Positions 1-7,702 of a DNA stretch of 64,000 nt are shown here, piece after piece. Each line of letters begins with the position of its first letter. Positions within the stretch are counted from its first letter, which is position 1. Position numbers and translations under genes: made by a program. The DNA comes from Hyphomonas oceanitis SCH89 (GTDB lineage Bacteria > Pseudomonadota > Alphaproteobacteria > Caulobacterales > Hyphomonadaceae), in assembly GCF_000685295.1 (NCBI RefSeq), contig NZ_ARYL01000004.1, positions 120,688-184,687 of the forward strand, read 5' to 3'. The notes beneath the pieces are model-generated. The model did no database searches. It worked only from the letters and a program-made list of their open reading frames with translations, and had not been told where the DNA came from.

Positions 1-1
1 T

Positions 2-316
2 AAGTCCGGGGACTATAATTGCCTGCATCAGGATCTGTATGGCGGGATCGTTTTTCCGCTCCAGATCGTTATCCTGTTGAGTGAAGAAGATGATTTTGAC
101 GGCGGTGAATTTGTGATGACCGAGCAGAGACCAAGGATGCAGTCGCGAGCGCATGTCGTGCCGCTGCGCGCGGGCGAAGCGGTGGTGTTCGCGGTGAACG
201 AGCGGCCTGTGAAAGGCACGCGGGGCGACTATCGCGTGAAGATGCGGCACGGTGTCAGTACGCTGACGCGGGGCGCGCGGTTTGCGACGGGCATTATCTT
301 CCATGAGGCGACCTGA
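2..316 (+). CDS. 2OG-Fe(II) oxygenase, C-terminal part (gene cut by window start)
   Basis: The frame is open from base 2 to the TGA at 314-316, so the 5' end lies outside the window. The visible 104 residues contain an H-x-D iron-binding pair (HQD in YNCLHQDLYGG), a double-stranded beta-helix region (PLQIVILLSEEDDFDGGEFV) and a late RHGVS segment that supplies the distal His. The order fits the small bacterial 2-oxoglutarate/iron dioxygenases of the COG3826 type, whose substrate is not established. The stop overlaps the start of alkB by one base (TGATG), so the two dioxygenase genes are probably translated from one transcript. The family call is firm; the substrate is unknown. Confidence 0.8.
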   Translation, partial: KSGDYNCLHQDLYGGIVFPLQIVILLSEEDDFDGGEFVMTEQRPRMQSRAHVVPLRAGEAVVFAVNERPVKGTRGDYRVKMRHGVSTLTRGARFATGIIFHEAT

Positions 317-951
317 TGGCTGACCTGTTGAGCGATTTGAGGCCGGGCGAAGCGTGGCATGGCGAAGGCGTGCTGCACTTGCCGAGCTTTGCCGATGCGG
401 GCGCTATATGGGCCGCGCTGCACCCTGTGCTGAAGGCGGCGCCGTTCCGGCATCTGGTGACTCCGGGGGGAAAGACCATGTCAGTGTCGATGACGAATTG
501 CGGACGGGTTGGATGGGTGTCTGACCGGGCGGGCTATCGGTATCAGGCGGTTGACCCGCTGAGCGAGCGGCCATGGCCGGACATGCCCGACGCCTTGCGC
601 GATGTTGCCGTGCGGGCGGCGGCGGCGTTCGGGGCGCCGGACTTTGACCCCGATGCCTGCCTGATCAATTGCTATGATGTCGGCGCGCGGCTAACGCCGC
701 ACCAAGACCGGGACGAGCAGGACCTTGGCCAGCCGGTTGTATCTGTGTCGCTTGGCCTGCCCGGCCGGTTCGTGATTGGCGGGACGGAGCGGGCTGGCCC
801 GAAGCAGACTGTGCTGCTGGAGCATGGCGACGCGCTGGTGTTCGGGCGGGAGGCGCGCCTTGCCTATCATGGCGTGCTGCCGATCAAAGCAGGCGATCAC
901 CCGGTGATCGGCGCACGACGCATCAGCCTGACGTTTCGCAAGGCGGGGTGA
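316..951 (+). CDS. alkB: AlkB-like 2OG-Fe(II) dioxygenase (alkylated nucleic acid repair)
   Basis: This 211-aa protein is close in length to E. coli AlkB (216 aa). That enzyme oxidatively removes methyl groups from 1-methyladenine and 3-methylcytosine using Fe(II) and 2-oxoglutarate. The iron ligands are visible as H129-x-D131 (PHQDRDE) and H185 (YHGV). The conserved arginines that bind 2-oxoglutarate fall in RRISLTFR at 201-208. The N-terminal half carries the NCGRVGW and YRYQ segments of the nucleotide-recognition lid. It overlaps the preceding dioxygenase by one base. I see no LexA or Ada box in the visible upstream sequence, but the promoter is probably outside the window. Confidence 0.9.
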   Translation: MADLLSDLRPGEAWHGEGVLHLPSFADAGAIWAALHPVLKAAPFRHLVTPGGKTMSVSMTNCGRVGWVSDRAGYRYQAVDPLSERPWPDMPDALRDVAVRAAAAFGAPDFDPDACLINCYDVGARLTPHQDRDEQDLGQPVVSVSLGLPGRFVIGGTERAGPKQTVLLEHGDALVFGREARLAYHGVLPIKAGDHPVIGARRISLTFRKAG

Positions 952-954
952 GGC

Positions 955-1506
955 TCAGAGATTGAGCGCGGCGGTAAGGAATCTGGCGCAGGTTTCTGGC
1001 GTGCTGGCTGTCGTATCAACTTCAAGGTCGTAGTGGACGTGGGCATGCACGCGCCCGTATTGCCAGCGAACCTGGCCGATCTCGCGATCACCCCGCGCGA
1101 CTTCCCGTCGCTCGCTCGCCTCAAGCGTGGCGTAGACTTTGACGAAGGTGACGTCATGGCTCGCAAGTAGAGCCTGATACTCGTCCTGCTCCTTATCGAG
1201 CATGACATCATCCACGATGAGATTGAGCCCTTCATTCGCCATGGCAGCAATAGCGTGCCGCATGCCGCGCAGGACACGGGCCGCATAGGGACCCGTCTTG
1301 ATCATGACTTCCGGGGGATCGATGCCTTCCAGTGGCAGGATCCGTAGACCCTCCGGATGATGCGCATAGCGCAGCGGCATCATCTCAAGAAAGGTGTCCA
1401 TCTGCACATGCAGGAAAGGCTGCTCAGCCACGGCCTGCAGAGCACGGGCTAGCGTGGTCTTGCCTGCACTGCTGGTGCCGTTGAGAATGACGACCTTTGA
1501 CCGCAT
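955..1506 (-). CDS. Chloramphenicol phosphotransferase-like P-loop kinase
   Basis: The protein is 183 aa from the ATG at 1506; an upstream in-frame extension does not look like protein. It opens with MRSKVVILNG followed by a Walker A loop (GTSSAGKT, residues 10-17). It continues with HVQMDTFLEMMP and a central VDDVMLD segment, the pattern of the CPT-like kinase family. Family members phosphorylate small molecules (chloramphenicol in Streptomyces), but most chromosomal homologues have no known substrate, so a resistance role should not be assumed. It converges on alkB with a 3-bp gap and is divergent from the alcohol dehydrogenase gene. Confidence 0.75.
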   Translation of the reverse strand: MRSKVVILNGTSSAGKTTLARALQAVAEQPFLHVQMDTFLEMMPLRYAHHPEGLRILPLEGIDPPEVMIKTGPYAARVLRGMRHAIAAMANEGLNLIVDDVMLDKEQDEYQALLASHDVTFVKVYATLEASERREVARGDREIGQVRWQYGRVHAHVHYDLEVDTTASTPETCARFLTAALNL

Positions 1507-1585
1507 AGGGAATATTTCACCAGTGACTGAATGCCCTACATCTATCGGCCGCATACCCGTGCGGCAACCGCTTCCCTTCTCGACT

Positions 1586-1597
1586 CCTGCCGGCAGG
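1586..1597. promoter_or_regulatory. 12-bp perfect palindrome in a divergent promoter region
   Basis: CCTGCCGGCAGG is self-complementary. It lies in the 131-bp gap between the CPT-like kinase gene (leftward) and the alcohol dehydrogenase gene (rightward). It could be an operator for either gene. No regulator gene is adjacent and no second copy was noticed, so chance is possible in GC-rich DNA. The dehydrogenase has a clear ribosome binding site (GGGAGAAG) just before its ATG at 1638. Confidence 0.3.
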
Positions 1598-1637
1598 CCG
1601 TGCACCATGGGCACAAAGAAAAACAAGGGAGAAGACG

Positions 1638-2678
1638 ATGCAAGTTGCCGCCTATGCTGCGAAGAGCCCGGAAGCACCGGTTGAGCCACTCGAGATCACG
1701 CGCCGCGACTTGCAGCCTAATGATGTGCTGATCGACATTACCTGGTGCGGGGTGTGCCATAGCGACATCCACACGGCGCGCAATGAATGGGGCCGGACGA
1801 AGTATCCGATTGTTCCGGGACACGAGATTGTCGGAAAAGTCAGCGCGACTGGCGCAAATGTTCGCAAGCACAAGGTGGGTGATACGGTTGGTGTTGGCTG
1901 CCTGGTGGATGCCTGCCTGACGTGTGGGGCCTGTCATGATGGCGACGAGCAGTATTGCGAGAAAGGATCGACGGGCACCTATGGCGGCACCGAGCCGGTG
2001 ATCGGCGGGCAGACGCATGGCGGCTATTCGAAACAGATAGTGGTGCGCGATGAATTCGTACTGAAGGTTTCCGATAGGCTGAACCCGGCGGAAGTGGCGC
2101 CCCTGCTGTGCGCAGGCATCACCAGCTGGTCGCCGCTGAAACACTGGAACGTCAAGGCCGGTGACAAGGTGGGGGTGATCGGGCTGGGCGGCCTCGGCCA
2201 TATGGGCGTGAAGTTTGCCGTGGCGATGGGCTGCGAAGTGGTGATGATCACAACGTCAGAAGAGAAAGGCACCGATGCCAAGCGTCTGGGCGCGCATGAC
2301 GTCCTGGTGTCGACGGACAGGGACGCGATGAAGGCGCAGCGGGGAAGTTTTGATTTCCTGCTGAACACCGTGCCGGTGAAGCATGACCTGAACCCCTACC
2401 TCATGCTGCTTGGACGCAATGGCACGATGGTGATTGTCGGGGCAATCGAGCCGCTGGAGCCGATGCATGGCGGCCTGCTGCTGAGCGGACGCAAGCGCGT
2501 GGCGGGATCGGGCATTGGCGGCATCGCGGAGACGCAGGAGATGCTGGACTTCTGCGCCGAGCATGGCGTGACCAGCGACATTGAAGTGATCGCGATGAAG
2601 GATATCAACGCCGCCTATGACCGCGTGGTCAAAGGCGACGTGAAATACCGGTTCGTGATTGATATGGCGACGCTCTAG
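1638..2678 (+). CDS. Zinc-dependent alcohol dehydrogenase (YahK/CAD type)
   Basis: This 346-aa medium-chain dehydrogenase interconverts alcohols and aldehydes, most likely with NADP(H) as in the YahK/cinnamyl-alcohol group. Catalytic zinc ligands are C37 (WCGVCHSD), H62-E63 (GHE) and C158. The structural zinc site is the four cysteines C93, C96, C99 and C107. The Rossmann nucleotide loop is GLGGLG at 182-187, followed by HMGVKFAVAMG as is usual for the YahK branch. A ribosome binding site precedes the ATG. It is transcribed alone and converges on the LpxR-like gene, which overlaps its last 4 bases. The physiological substrate cannot be told from sequence. Confidence 0.88.
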   Translation: MQVAAYAAKSPEAPVEPLEITRRDLQPNDVLIDITWCGVCHSDIHTARNEWGRTKYPIVPGHEIVGKVSATGANVRKHKVGDTVGVGCLVDACLTCGACHDGDEQYCEKGSTGTYGGTEPVIGGQTHGGYSKQIVVRDEFVLKVSDRLNPAEVAPLLCAGITSWSPLKHWNVKAGDKVGVIGLGGLGHMGVKFAVAMGCEVVMITTSEEKGTDAKRLGAHDVLVSTDRDAMKAQRGSFDFLLNTVPVKHDLNPYLMLLGRNGTMVIVGAIEPLEPMHGGLLLSGRKRVAGSGIGGIAETQEMLDFCAEHGVTSDIEVIAMKDINAAYDRVVKGDVKYRFVIDMATL

Positions 2679-3688
2679 CGGGCGACGGAGATGGAGAAGG
2701 CGCCGAAACGCTGGGGCGTGACTTGCGCGTCGAATTCCTCGGTGCGGTTCACATAGGTGAAGGCGAGCTGGACGTCTCGGTAGTGGATGGCGAGGCCGGC
2801 CTGAAGATCGCCGACATAGGTCTTGCGATCATCGACGCGGGGGCTGTCGCGGAACAGGTTGCCATCAAGGAACATGTCGCGGCCGACGGCGCGGCCAGCG
2901 ACGCCGACAAAGAAGTAGCCGCCCATGGGATTCTCTTCGGTGCCGGGGATGAACTCGCCAGCGCCTGACAGGGCCGGACGGATGCGCGGCGGGCCGAAGC
3001 TGGAATCGAGGTCCCAGCCGATCCGCGCAGTCAGGCCCGAGGACGCATAGGTGCGCACGTTGCCGAGCGCACCGCCAAGGTCGAAACCCAGATCGGTTTC
3101 GACGCCGAGCGGCAAGGTTGGCCCCGGAAAGCGGTAGAGGCGCTGGGCGATGATCTCGACGCCGGGTTCATCCTTCAGCTGGCTGGTCCAGCCCTGCGCC
3201 TCCGCGACGCCGATGATGCGGTGAAAATTGTTCTGGACGAATTCGCCGCCCGCAGAGGGGCCGACAATGCCGAGATTGACCTGCAGCGTGTCCTGCGTGT
3301 TGCCATTGGTGCCGACAATCGTGCCTGAAGCGTAGAGCCAGCCGGCATAGGGCCGGTCTGTCGGGTCTGGCACGGCCAGCGTCTTGTCCTCGGGCGTGAA
3401 GATGACGTGGCTGAGGGCAAAGCCCTGGCGCAGTTCCTGACGCTTCAGATCGAGGAAGGGAATGCGGTCGGCAACCCATTCGAGCGCCGGGAAGATTTCG
3501 TCGGCGCCGGACACGCGCTCAATGCGCAAACCGTTGGAGTAGTTTCGGTCCGTGCCACCGCCGAACTTGTCGTTCTCGACAGTGAGCGAGACGACCGCGG
3601 GTTTCTTTACCTCCTGGGCATGAGCCAGGGGCGTAACAAAAAGGGCCGCGACAAGCGCGACCCGTGAACAGGTGTGGGTCAACATCAT
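2675..3688 (-). CDS. LpxR-like outer-membrane lipid A deacylase (DUF2219)
   Basis: The 337-aa protein has a signal peptide (cut probably after A24, LAHA/QE) and then the LpxR opening VVSLTVENDKFGGGTDRNYSNGLR. In Salmonella LpxR an Asn-Asp pair at the start of the barrel is catalytic, and N39-D40 matches it. TDRPYAGWLY and the C-terminal VGDLQAG strand are further family marks. LpxR removes the 3'-acyloxyacyl chain of lipid A in the outer membrane. The gene lies 17 bp downstream of a related lipoprotein-like gene and is probably cotranscribed with it. Activity on this organism's lipid A is inferred only. Confidence 0.82.
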   Translation of the reverse strand: MMLTHTCSRVALVAALFVTPLAHAQEVKKPAVVSLTVENDKFGGGTDRNYSNGLRIERVSGADEIFPALEWVADRIPFLDLKRQELRQGFALSHVIFTPEDKTLAVPDPTDRPYAGWLYASGTIVGTNGNTQDTLQVNLGIVGPSAGGEFVQNNFHRIIGVAEAQGWTSQLKDEPGVEIIAQRLYRFPGPTLPLGVETDLGFDLGGALGNVRTYASSGLTARIGWDLDSSFGPPRIRPALSGAGEFIPGTEENPMGGYFFVGVAGRAVGRDMFLDGNLFRDSPRVDDRKTYVGDLQAGLAIHYRDVQLAFTYVNRTEEFDAQVTPQRFGAFSISVAR

Positions 3689-3705
3689 GACCGGTGAACT
3701 AGCAT

Positions 3706-4572
3706 CTATCGACGCATCGTGAAACTTACACCTGCGAAATCTTCAGTGTTGCTGAAACTGCCATTGCGGTCTTCGTATTTCACTTCGCGGCGGATGTAGC
3801 TGAGCGAAAGCTCCCCGCCTGCCCGCTGGATCGAAACGCCTGCCTGAAGGTCGCCGACCGTGACCTGATCGGTCAGGGACATGTCGTTGAGATTTGGGGC
3901 GAAGCTGGTGTTGCCGGCATCCCAGATGAGGGCTTCGCCATCGGCGCCGGCGAAGATGTACCAGCCTTGAGGCTGGCCGTTCTTGTCGAGGATGTTCAGA
4001 TCCTTACCGATCCGGACTTCACCGCCGACGCGCTGGCTGAGGAGTTCGCCATCATCCCGCACGGCGATACGCGGGGCGACGCCGACGTCAAACTTGAGGC
4101 CGGTCAGGGCGCGGGGCGCAGCGAAGGCCACTTCGGCGGCGATGTCTTTTTCGATCTGGGTTGGCGCGCCCATGCCGAGCTTGCCGCGTTCGGCTGCGAT
4201 TGCCACCAGAGCGGGGCTGCCGGTCCAGGAGAGCTCCGGAAGGTCAGACGGGACGATGCCGGCGAGTGAGTCGAAACTGGCGGTCGACCCGTTATTGAAT
4301 TGTGCCACCGGGGCTGGCAGCACACCGAGCACTGTGCCTGAAAAATGCGCAGGTGCGCCGTCGACGACATGAACCGACACGTCGGCAGGCTGTTCGGCTT
4401 GAATATTGTGGGTTCCAAGCGCCGAAGGCACTGCCATGCTCATGCCGAGACTTGGCGGCACGGCCGGTTCGCTCCGGACAAAATCATGCGGAGATGTAGA
4501 CACACAGCCCTGGCAGGCCATGGTCATGACTGTTGATGCTATTGCGAATACCATACGCTTGACACCCTTCAT
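3706..4572 (-). CDS. LpxR-related, probably exported protein lacking the catalytic N-terminal region
   Basis: The start chosen is the ATG at 4572 (GAGG seven bases upstream), giving 288 aa; an upstream GTG is possible. An N-terminal hydrophobic segment ends in MACQGC, perhaps a lipoprotein or ordinary signal peptide. The middle is not recognisable. The last 90 residues parallel the C-terminal half of the next gene's LpxR-like protein: GWYIFAGADGEA against GYFFVGVAGRA, then TVGDLQAGVSI against YVGDLQAGLAI. The END motif of LpxR is missing, so this is probably a barrel protein without deacylase activity. It heads a two-gene operon. Confidence 0.65.
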   Translation of the reverse strand: MKGVKRMVFAIASTVMTMACQGCVSTSPHDFVRSEPAVPPSLGMSMAVPSALGTHNIQAEQPADVSVHVVDGAPAHFSGTVLGVLPAPVAQFNNGSTASFDSLAGIVPSDLPELSWTGSPALVAIAAERGKLGMGAPTQIEKDIAAEVAFAAPRALTGLKFDVGVAPRIAVRDDGELLSQRVGGEVRIGKDLNILDKNGQPQGWYIFAGADGEALIWDAGNTSFAPNLNDMSLTDQVTVGDLQAGVSIQRAGGELSLSYIRREVKYEDRNGSFSNTEDFAGVSFTMRR

Positions 4573-4923
4573 GGCTAATCCTCGTACGCTCACGCTTGTA
4601 GAGAATTACACCTTACCCGACTTAATGTAGCATAAAGGACACAGGATCCCCAAATGCCTTTCGCTCGTAAAAGATTAATTACGCCCTATTGAACGCCTTC
4701 CTGTAGTTACGGTTCCACAACCCGCATTTTTTTCGATTTTTCCCGCAAGAATTGGGCCGTTGGGCCCATCAATCTTGTTAATCCGTATGAATTTTTGTTC
4801 GAATTGCGGCAACCCGGCAAGACCTTGCACGAAATTCAGCCAGGCAGACGTTCCACCTGAATGCGAAAGGCGGCCAGCCCGATTGGACTGACCGCCTTGC
4901 CATGCGTGGATTGTGAGACCGGC
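4573..4923. other. Intergenic region, 351 bp
   Basis: I see no gene here. The left part should hold the promoter of the leftward LpxR-related pair. A short hairpin (TGGGCC-GTTG-GGCCCA) lies at 4753-4768 and has no T tract. The right end holds the probable nrdA terminator. The DNA is AT-richer than its neighbours. Confidence 0.6.
4866..4896 (-). terminator. Probable intrinsic terminator of nrdA
   Basis: On the minus strand a 9-bp stem (GGCGGTCAG pairing with CTGGCCGCC, one G-U pair) is followed by TTTC. It lies 28 bp past the nrdA stop codon. The T run is short, so termination may be partial. Confidence 0.5.
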
Positions 4924-6792
4924 CTATTGGCAGGCAAGGCACTCGTCATAATCGGTATTCGGCGTGTCGAGCGTCTGGCCCTCGATCCGTTCGGAACCGG
5001 CAAAGGCTGCACGCTGCACCGATTTGGAGCGGCAGTAGTAGAGAGACTTCAGGCCGCGTTCCCATGCTGTCCAGTGGAGCATGTGGAGATCCCACTTGGA
5101 GACATCACCCTTGAGGAAGAGGTTCAGCGACTGCGACTGGCAGATATAGGGCGTGCGGTCGGCCGCCAGCTCGATGATCCAGCGCTGGTCGAGTTCGAAG
5201 GCGGTCTTGAAGACGTTCTTCTCGTGCTCGTCGAGGCATTCAAGGTGCTGGACCGAGCCCTCATGCTCAAGGATGGAAGTCCATATCTCGTCAGTGTTGA
5301 GGCCCTTCTGATCGAGCAGGGTTTCGAGTTGCTGGTTCTTCACCGTGAACGAGCCCGACAGCGTCTTGTGGGTGTAGACGTTGGCCGGGATCGGCTCGAT
5401 GCCTGCGGATGTACCGCCGCAGATGATCGAGATCGACGCGGTTGGCGCCACGGCGAGCTTGTGGCTGAAACGGGCCATCATGCCGACGTCGCGGGCATCC
5501 TCGCAGGGGCCACGCTCCTTGGCGAGCTTGACCGAGGCGGCATCTGCACCCTGGCGGATGTGCTTGAACATCTTCTCGTTCCACACCTTGGCCATGGCGC
5601 CTTCCATCGAGACGTTCATCATCTGGAGGAAGGAGTGGAAGCCCATGAGGCCGAGACCGACCGAGCGTTCGCGCTTGGCCGAATAGACGGCGCGGGCCAT
5701 TTCCGGCGGCGCGCGCTCGATGAAGTCTTCGAGCACATTGTCGAGGAAACGCAGGATGTCTTCGATGAAGTGCTCTTCCTTCGACCATTCCATGAACTTC
5801 TCGGCATTGACCGAGGAGAGGCAGCAAACAGCCGTGCGATCCTGACCGCGATGGTCGACGCCGGTGGGCAGCGTGATCTCGGAGCAGAGATTCGACTGGG
5901 TGACCTTGAGGCCGAGCTTGCGCTGGTGCGCAGGCATCGAGTTGTTCACGGTATCGGTGAACAGGAGATAAGGCTCGCCGGTCTGCATGCGCAGCTCGAG
6001 GATTTTCTGCCAGAGCTTGCGGGCATTGATGGTGCGCAGGACTTCGCCCGATTTCGGGCTGACCAGGCCATAGTCTTCATCATTGCGGACGGCTTCCATG
6101 AAGTCGTCAGTGATGTTGATGCCGTGGTGCAGGTTGAGGCTCTTGCGGTTGAAGTCGCCGGACGCCTTGCGGATTTCGAGGAATTCCTCGATTTCCGGGT
6201 GGTGGACGTCGATATAGCAGGCAGCCGAACCGCGGCGCAGGGAGCCCTGCGAAATCGCGAGCGTCAGCGAATCCATCACACGGATGAAGGGGATGATGCC
6301 GGACGTCTGACCGTTCTGGCCGACTTTCTCGCCGATGGAGCGGACATTGCCCCAATAGGTGCCGATGCCGCCGCCATTGGAGGCGAGCCAGACATTCTCG
6401 GTCCAGGTCTCGACGATATCGTCAAGCGAATCGCCGACCTGGTTGAGGAAGCAGGAAATCGGCAGGCCGCGCGCAGCGCCGCCATTAGAGAGGACGGGCG
6501 TCGACGGCATGAACCAGAGTTTGGACATATAGTCGTAAAGGCGCTGGGCGTGCTCGGCGTCGTCGGCAAAGGCCAGCGACACACGCGCGAACATATCCTG
6601 ATACGACTCGCCGGGCAGCAGGTAGCGGTCGCGCAGGGTCGTCTTGCCGAACTCGGTCAGCAGGGCGTCACGCGATGGATCCGTCTGCACGGGCGCGCCT
6701 TCGACCACGCGCAAAACCGCCTCGGCACCGGCTTTCGGCTTGCCTTTACGGGGCGAATTTTTGGTCACAGACTTGGCCTCGGATGCAGACAT
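4924..6792 (-). CDS. nrdA: Class I ribonucleoside-diphosphate reductase, alpha subunit
   Basis: This 622-aa enzyme reduces ribonucleoside diphosphates for DNA synthesis. Visible motifs are STPVLSNGG (97-105), the redox cysteine C114 in ISCF with its partner at C323/C324, and the active-site cluster N301-C303-E305 (NLCSEI). The radical-transfer tyrosines are Y585-Y586 (LYYCRS) and the C-terminal thiol pair is C618-x-x-C621. Only about 45 residues precede the catalytic barrel, so the N-terminal ATP-cone that gives dATP inhibition in E. coli NrdA is absent. The beta subunit gene is not next to it. It is transcribed alone behind a 423-bp region with an NrdR-type box and a CtrA-type site. Confidence 0.95.
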   Translation of the reverse strand: MSASEAKSVTKNSPRKGKPKAGAEAVLRVVEGAPVQTDPSRDALLTEFGKTTLRDRYLLPGESYQDMFARVSLAFADDAEHAQRLYDYMSKLWFMPSTPVLSNGGAARGLPISCFLNQVGDSLDDIVETWTENVWLASNGGGIGTYWGNVRSIGEKVGQNGQTSGIIPFIRVMDSLTLAISQGSLRRGSAACYIDVHHPEIEEFLEIRKASGDFNRKSLNLHHGINITDDFMEAVRNDEDYGLVSPKSGEVLRTINARKLWQKILELRMQTGEPYLLFTDTVNNSMPAHQRKLGLKVTQSNLCSEITLPTGVDHRGQDRTAVCCLSSVNAEKFMEWSKEEHFIEDILRFLDNVLEDFIERAPPEMARAVYSAKRERSVGLGLMGFHSFLQMMNVSMEGAMAKVWNEKMFKHIRQGADAASVKLAKERGPCEDARDVGMMARFSHKLAVAPTASISIICGGTSAGIEPIPANVYTHKTLSGSFTVKNQQLETLLDQKGLNTDEIWTSILEHEGSVQHLECLDEHEKNVFKTAFELDQRWIIELAADRTPYICQSQSLNLFLKGDVSKWDLHMLHWTAWERGLKSLYYCRSKSVQRAAFAGSERIEGQTLDTPNTDYDECLACQ

Positions 6793-6871
6793 GTGCAGCC
6801 CTCCAGTTTCATTGTTAAATATAGGAACTGAAGCCCCCGGTCGCCAGATATGGCGCCCAACTTCTCTCCTG

Positions 6872-6887
6872 ACACAACATATAGTGT
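6872..6887. promoter_or_regulatory. Candidate NrdR box
   Basis: ACACAACATATAGTGT matches the 16-bp NrdR palindrome (ACACwATATATwGTGT) at nearly every position, and it lies 80 bp upstream of a ribonucleotide reductase gene, where NrdR acts. NrdR boxes normally occur in pairs about three helical turns apart. I did not find a good second box at that spacing. Confidence 0.65.
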
Positions 6888-6952
6888 CCGAAGGTTAACA
6901 GTGGGTCAACGGGACAATTCGTGAAAGTGTCAAATTTGGCGTGGAATTCGGG

Positions 6953-6967
6953 TTAACAAAGCCTTAA
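6953..6967. promoter_or_regulatory. Candidate CtrA binding site (TTAA-N7-TTAA)
   Basis: TTAACAAAGCCTTAA followed by C matches the full CtrA consensus TTAA-N7-TTAAC of Caulobacter and relatives. A weaker TTAA-N7-TCAAC is at 6895-6910, next to the NrdR-type box. Both lie only in the nrdA promoter region. CtrA control of nrdA here is an inference. Confidence 0.5.
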
Positions 6968-7215
6968 CGCGACGCCGGATCACCCGCCCCCAAAGGCGAA
7001 TTGCGCAACTGCTTATTCGTGCAGCAGGCGACCGTCGGGGTCAATCCAGAAATCGGGGGAAAAAGGCGGAGACAGGCGAACGACCCGGGCGGAACTCGTT
7101 GGGGCTGCTTCGTTCCCGATCTGACCCGATTGGCGAATGGCCCGTCCGCCACCTGCCTCCTCCGGGCTATATGCGCGGAGAGACAGCGAATCGCAAGGGC
7201 GAGGATGAGTCGGTT

Positions 7216-7593
7216 TCAGGTATCCCCAAGAATCACGCGCTCTTCAGCGGAGAAAGCGCGGGCCCGCGACAGGAACCTTTGCTCGCGGCCATTGTCGAGC
7301 GAGAACATGCCGCCACGCCCAGGCACTACATCTAGTATGAGCTGGGTATGCCGCCACGCGTCGAACTGGCTGGACGATATGTAGACGGGCACACCATCGA
7401 CCGCACCGAGGCAGATGTCGACGTCGCCGAGACGGAACTCGTCCGCCGGGTAGCACATGGGGCTGGAGCCATCGCAGCAGCCGCCGGACTGATGAAAGAT
7501 GATCTCGGGATGATCCTTGCGAATCTTCTCGATGAGGCGGAGCGCCGCTGCCGTGGCGGTGACGCGTGGGGGGATGGTCGGCGCTTCGGTCAT
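7216..7593 (-). CDS. DUF779 protein, aldehyde dehydrogenase partner
   Basis: The start at 7593 gives 125 aa and has a good ribosome binding site (GGAGG four bases upstream). The protein shows the DUF779 signature HQSGGCCDGSSPMCYP with cysteines at 39, 40 and 47, then DVDICLG and FDAWRHTQLILDVVPGRGGMFSLD. DUF779 genes are very often found next to acetaldehyde dehydrogenases of the AcoD/ExaC type, as here. Their biochemical role is not known; the clustered cysteines suggest metal or thiol chemistry. It is the last gene of the set regulator, dehydrogenase, DUF779. Confidence 0.85.
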   Translation of the reverse strand: MTEAPTIPPRVTATAAALRLIEKIRKDHPEIIFHQSGGCCDGSSPMCYPADEFRLGDVDICLGAVDGVPVYISSSQFDAWRHTQLILDVVPGRGGMFSLDNGREQRFLSRARAFSAEERVILGDT

Positions 7594-7702
7594 GCGACCT
7601 CCGGTTTCGGGCAACTGGTAAAGCTTTGGCGTGTTCCGGCGCGCAACAGGAAGGCGCGCGCGCCGGAACCGCTTGTCAGCCTGAAGGGGCGCCTTCAGGC
7701 GA

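Larger units (their letters stand above)
6793..7215. other. Intergenic regulatory region upstream of nrdA
   Basis: No convincing gene is present; short open frames here run into the DUF779 gene antisense. Both flanking genes read leftward, so this is nrdA promoter DNA plus the 3' flank of nothing else. It holds an NrdR-type box (6872-6887), a half-degenerate TTAA-N7-TCAA at 6895-6909, a full TTAA-N7-TTAA at 6953-6967, and a perfect inverted repeat CGCCA-GATA-TGGCG at about 6842-6855. Confidence 0.6.

Noticed and set aside
955..1506. Chloramphenicol resistance gene
   Set aside because: The family resemblance is to CPT-like kinases in general, most of which have no known drug substrate, and no resistance or mobile context is present.
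6811..6828. Possible second NrdR box (TTGTTAAATATAGGAA)
   Set aside because: Only about half of the consensus matches, and the centre is about 60 bp from the good box instead of the usual 31-32 bp.
4861..6831. A 656-codon open frame antisense to nrdA
   Set aside because: Every key residue of NrdA is on the other strand. The antisense frame is a high-GC codon-position shadow, with no ribosome binding site and no recognisable domains.
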